A stretch of DNA of 60,000 nucleotides, taken from positions 145,129,350 through 145,189,349 of the forward strand of contig CM043949.1 of assembly GCA_014529385.2 (NCBI GenBank), in the 5' to 3' direction. Positions 57,203-60,000 of the stretch are shown one piece after another (position 1 is the stretch's first letter; the number at the start of each line of letters is the position of its first letter). Below the pieces are notes generated by a model. It had not been told where the DNA came from. It was given only the letters and a program-made list of their open reading frames with translations, and did no database searches. The translations under genes and the position numbers were made by a program. The stretch comes from Adiantum capillus-veneris. Lineage: Eukaryota > Streptophyta > Polypodiopsida > Polypodiales > Pteridaceae.

Positions 57203-58000
57203 AAGATACTAATGTTTTATCAAATGTAAATGGTAGGAATCAAGAAGAGTTAGAGGAACATAAGCAACATCTCTAAGTGATTTTTCAAGCATTGAGGGAG
57301 AACAAGATTTTTCTCAACCAAAAGAAAAGCGAATTCTTCCTACAAGAGATTCAATACCTAGGTCATATTATCTCTAAAGATGGTATCCAAATGGATCCAT
57401 CAAAGTTAGAGGTAATAAAAGCATGGCCTAACCCAAGAAATCTACATGAGCTAAGAAGCTTTGTTGGTATGTGCACATACTATAGACACTTCATAGCAAA
57501 ATTCTCTCAAGTAGCAGGACCACTACACGACTTAACTAAGAAGAACGTTAAGTTTGTGTGGACTACTAAGGAGAAAAATGCTTTTGAAAAGCTCAAAGAG
57601 AAGCTTACTTCCCAACCAGTCCTTGTGCTTCCGGATCTCTCAAAGCCGTTTGAGGTCCAATGTGATGCTTGTGGTGATTTCCTTGGAGCAGTTTTGCTTC
57701 AAGAAGGGCATGCCATAGAATATGAGAGCCGAAGGCTCAATATTGATGAACGAGTCTTGGGAATTTATGAGAAAGAGCTTTTAGTTGTTCTACATGCCCT
57801 AGACACATGGAAGCACTACCTATTGGGGACTCCATTCATCCTAAGAACCGACCACCAAAGTCTCAAGTATTTCATGACATAAACCAAGCTTTCTGACAAA
57901 CAAATGAGGTGGGAAAATTTTCTTTCACAATTTAATTTCCATATTTCTCACATAGCTGGTAAGCACAATCAAGTGGCCGATGCACTTTCACGACGACCCA
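57203..58000 (+). pseudogene. RT remnant and RNase H of A' (RT core deleted)
   Basis: The linker NGRNQEE joins directly to LEEHKQHLXVIFQALRENK, so about 750 bases encoding the RT fingers and palm, including the YxDD box, are deleted. Remaining: the thumb (LGHIISKDGIQMDPSKL, NPRNLHELRSFVGM) and RNase H (FEVQCDACGDFLGAVLLQEG, YEKELLVVLHAL, LRTDHQSLKYF, then HIAGKHNQVADALSR). A stop at 57880 is a C-to-T change in a Gln codon. Even with partners this copy cannot make RT. Confidence 0.9.
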
Positions 58001-59187
58001 AAGTTAATGCGGTGTCTATAGCTACTCACAATGATCTATCCTCTATGATAGATGAGTATGTTACTGACCCTAACTTTAGAGACATAATGTCAGCCCTTGC
58101 TTTGGGGAAGAAAGAGGAACCATTCACCTTGCAGGATGTTTATCTTCTCCATGGCAATAGGCTATGTGTTACCCATTCCCTTCGTGAGAAAGTTATGTAT
58201 GAATCCCATGCTCCTCCATATGCGGGGCATAGAGGTATTCAACCTACTCTCCGAGGAGTAGAGACGTACTTCTATTGGCCTACCATGAAAGTGGACATAC
58301 AAGAGTATGTTTCAAAATGTGTAGTATACCAACAGACCAAGTATGATAGAGGGAAGCAACCTCGATTACTCTAGCCATTGCCTATTCCAAATTCACCATG
58401 GGAGAGTATATCCATGGATTTCATCTTTGGATTACCCAAGTCTATCCATGGGAATACAGGAATATGGACAATAGTTGACAGGTTTAGCAAGCAAGCACAT
58501 TTTATTCCTTTCAAAAAGACTATTAAGGCACATCAAATGGCAACTCTCTTCATATCTCAGATTTTCAAGCACCATGGATTACCCACATCCATTGTGTCAG
58601 ATAGAGATCCTAGAATGACCAGTAATAATTGGAAAGGTCTCTTTGAAAATCTAGGAACAAGATTGAATTTCTCTTCGACCTATCACCCACAAACGGATGG
58701 ACAAAGTGAGATAGCCAATCTTACGATACTTGATCTACTCAAGACTTATGTTACCGAAGTAGATCAACGCTCACAATGGGAAAAGTACTTACCTCTTGTA
58801 GAGTATGCCTACAATAATACTGTACATACTTCTATGGGAAAAGCACCTTTTGAGCTCATTGAGGGAAGACCTAAAAGTCCCTTGCTACTCAAAGTACATG
58901 GGAAGATCTTCGCCGCCAATGAGTATAGCCGTGACCTACAAGAATCTTTTCAAAAGATTAGGGAGGCTACATCCATGTCTCAACAAAGGCAAAAAGATGT
59001 TGCTGATAAGCGCAAAAGAGCCTTAATGTTCAAAGAAAAGGATTGGGTCTTACTCAAGTTTCCTAAGGCTCGATTAAGGCAAACGACGGGCAAAAATCCT
59101 ACGGGCCATCAAAAGTATTATGCTAAACTAGCAAAAAGATACTACGGTCCTTTCCAAATCTTGAAGCCCATCAATGAGATGGCTTAT
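58001..59187 (+). pseudogene. Integrase of chromovirus A'
   Basis: HHCC module: HAPPYAGHRGIQ then CVVYQQTK, in which the second-to-last metal-binding Cys is Tyr. A stop at 58372 replaces Gln. The core then runs open from 58378: [34 protein letters not shown] (complete D,D-E). The C-terminal GPF region (YYGPFQILKPIN) is intact. It ends at TAA 59188 where relatives have Gln. Nearly intact as integrases here go, apart from C-to-T stops and the Cys-to-Tyr change. Confidence 0.92.
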
Positions 59188-59190
59188 TAA

Positions 59191-59496
59191 CTCAAGTTGC
59201 CCAACCATTGGCTCATACACAATGCCTTTTATGTAAGCCTACTTAAGCCCTACAAAGGAGAGCCACCAACTGAACCAATTATTGAAGACCCTCCCGAAGT
59301 TGAAGACCAAGAAGAGGTGCTACAACTCGAAGCTATTCTTCGGCATGAAGACAAGGTATTACGACATGGTAAGATTATCTATCGGTATCTTATTAAGTTC
59401 AAAACTTATCCTTTTGAAGATGCTAGATGGATGCAAGGAATGCAGCTAAAGGATAGTATGAACCTTGTCAATGCTTACAATGCTACATTAGAGTAA
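59191..59496 (+). pseudogene. Chromodomain tail of A' pol
   Basis: Continues the integrase frame after one stop: LPNHWLIHNAFYVSLLKPYK, an acidic linker, EAILRHEDKVLRHGK, YRYLIKFKTYPFEDARWMQG. The aromatic and acidic positions fit the chromodomain of plant chromoviruses. Stop at 59494. Confidence 0.88.
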
Positions 59497-59855
59497 GAAA
59501 ATATACAAATTTCTTTTAAATGACTCATGTTTTTGTCTTATAAGACTAGTCCTCTTTTTAATTGTGCACAAATTTAACTAGTATGCATGCTTAGAATCAT
59601 GCTTATGATGGCGACGTCTCTCAAACACCAAGTAGAATTTGTCACTCTACTTTGGGAGAATGAAATGGACTAAAGAGCAGACATGCTTGCGGCAGCTATG
59701 TCTCCCAAGCACCAAATGGATTAGTCATCCATCTTGAAAAGATGTCGTAGGGTAAAAAGGGATCCTCTACCCGCTAAGTAAAATTGACTAATGACTAAGG
59801 CTTTATCTCTTCTACCTCATAGTCGAGGACGACTATGATTTCAAGAGAGAGGTAA
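59497..59855 (+). other. 3' UTR and polypurine tract of A'
   Basis: Nearly identical to 52494-52852. Ends in AAGAGAGAGGTAA before the LTR. Confidence 0.85.
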
Positions 59856-60000
59856 TGTCATAAAATGTAATATCTAATATCTGACCAACCCAGATGATTT
59901 TCTCATATTAAATTGATCACTTAGTGGGAACAAGTGTTAAGATATAGACATGTGCTTATAGATCTATCTCAACACGGGGCCAATGGTAAAGGGGCCCAAA
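59856..60000 (+). repeat. 3' LTR of A' (start only)
   Basis: TGTCATAAAATGTAATATC onward, cut by the window edge. A 15-base deletion relative to 52853-53000 is visible near 59924. Confidence 0.88.

Overview
This window is plant nuclear DNA made almost entirely of nested, decayed transposable elements. I found no intact host gene, rRNA, tRNA or CRISPR array. The plant assignment rests on several features. There are Ty3/Gypsy chromoviruses with an integrase chromodomain and an initiator-Met-type primer site, and Tat/Athila-like elements with a tRNA-Asp-type primer site (TGGCGCCGTTGCCGG). There are also a Copia-type gag, a CACTA (TNP2) transposase remnant, and many long (AG/CT)n tracts. The chromovirus proteins and microsatellite load look to me most like a large-genome fern, lycophyte or gymnosperm, but the sequence alone does not decide this.

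Left block (1-21380). One minus-strand chromovirus, element A, appears to span the block: 5' LTR 19805-21380, gag 18212-19392, protease/RT 5560-6317, RT/RNase H/integrase/chromodomain 1137-3480, and 3' LTR 1-746 cut by the window edge. It is split by a ~2.1 kb LTR-like insertion (3481-5559) and by an ~11.9 kb minus-strand element, B (6318-18210). B has LTRs of about 2.6 kb, a pre-gag ORF, a gag and unrecognised ORFs where pol should be. B's 3' LTR is itself interrupted by a complete 2.76 kb gag-only Copia-like element, C (8689-11448), with 252-bp LTRs, PBS, PPT and a near-perfect target duplication.

Middle block (21381-50500). A truncated plus-strand LTR of family A lies head-to-head with A's 5' LTR. 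A decayed minus-strand CACTA transposase (24456-25690, continued at 49197-49345) is split by a ~23 kb plus-strand Tat/Athila-like element, D (25972-49196). D carries a palindrome-rich leader, gag remnants, no recognisable pol, and a decayed DEAD-box RNA helicase sequence just upstream of its 3' PPT. D is interrupted by E (32652-42961, a related 10.3 kb element with 5-bp target duplications), by a MITE, and, inside its 3' LTR, by F (46402-48917, a small non-autonomous LTR element).

Right block (50500-60000). CT-rich leader-like DNA is followed by an integrase fragment (52017-52493) ending in an LTR (52853-54716). That LTR is also the 5' LTR of a plus-strand copy of family A (A', 52853 to beyond the window). 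A' has lost its RT catalytic core and its canonical gag start.

Elements B, C, D, E and F each lack part or all of pol, so they would have depended on enzymes supplied in trans. Family A encoded a full pol, but both copies here are broken.
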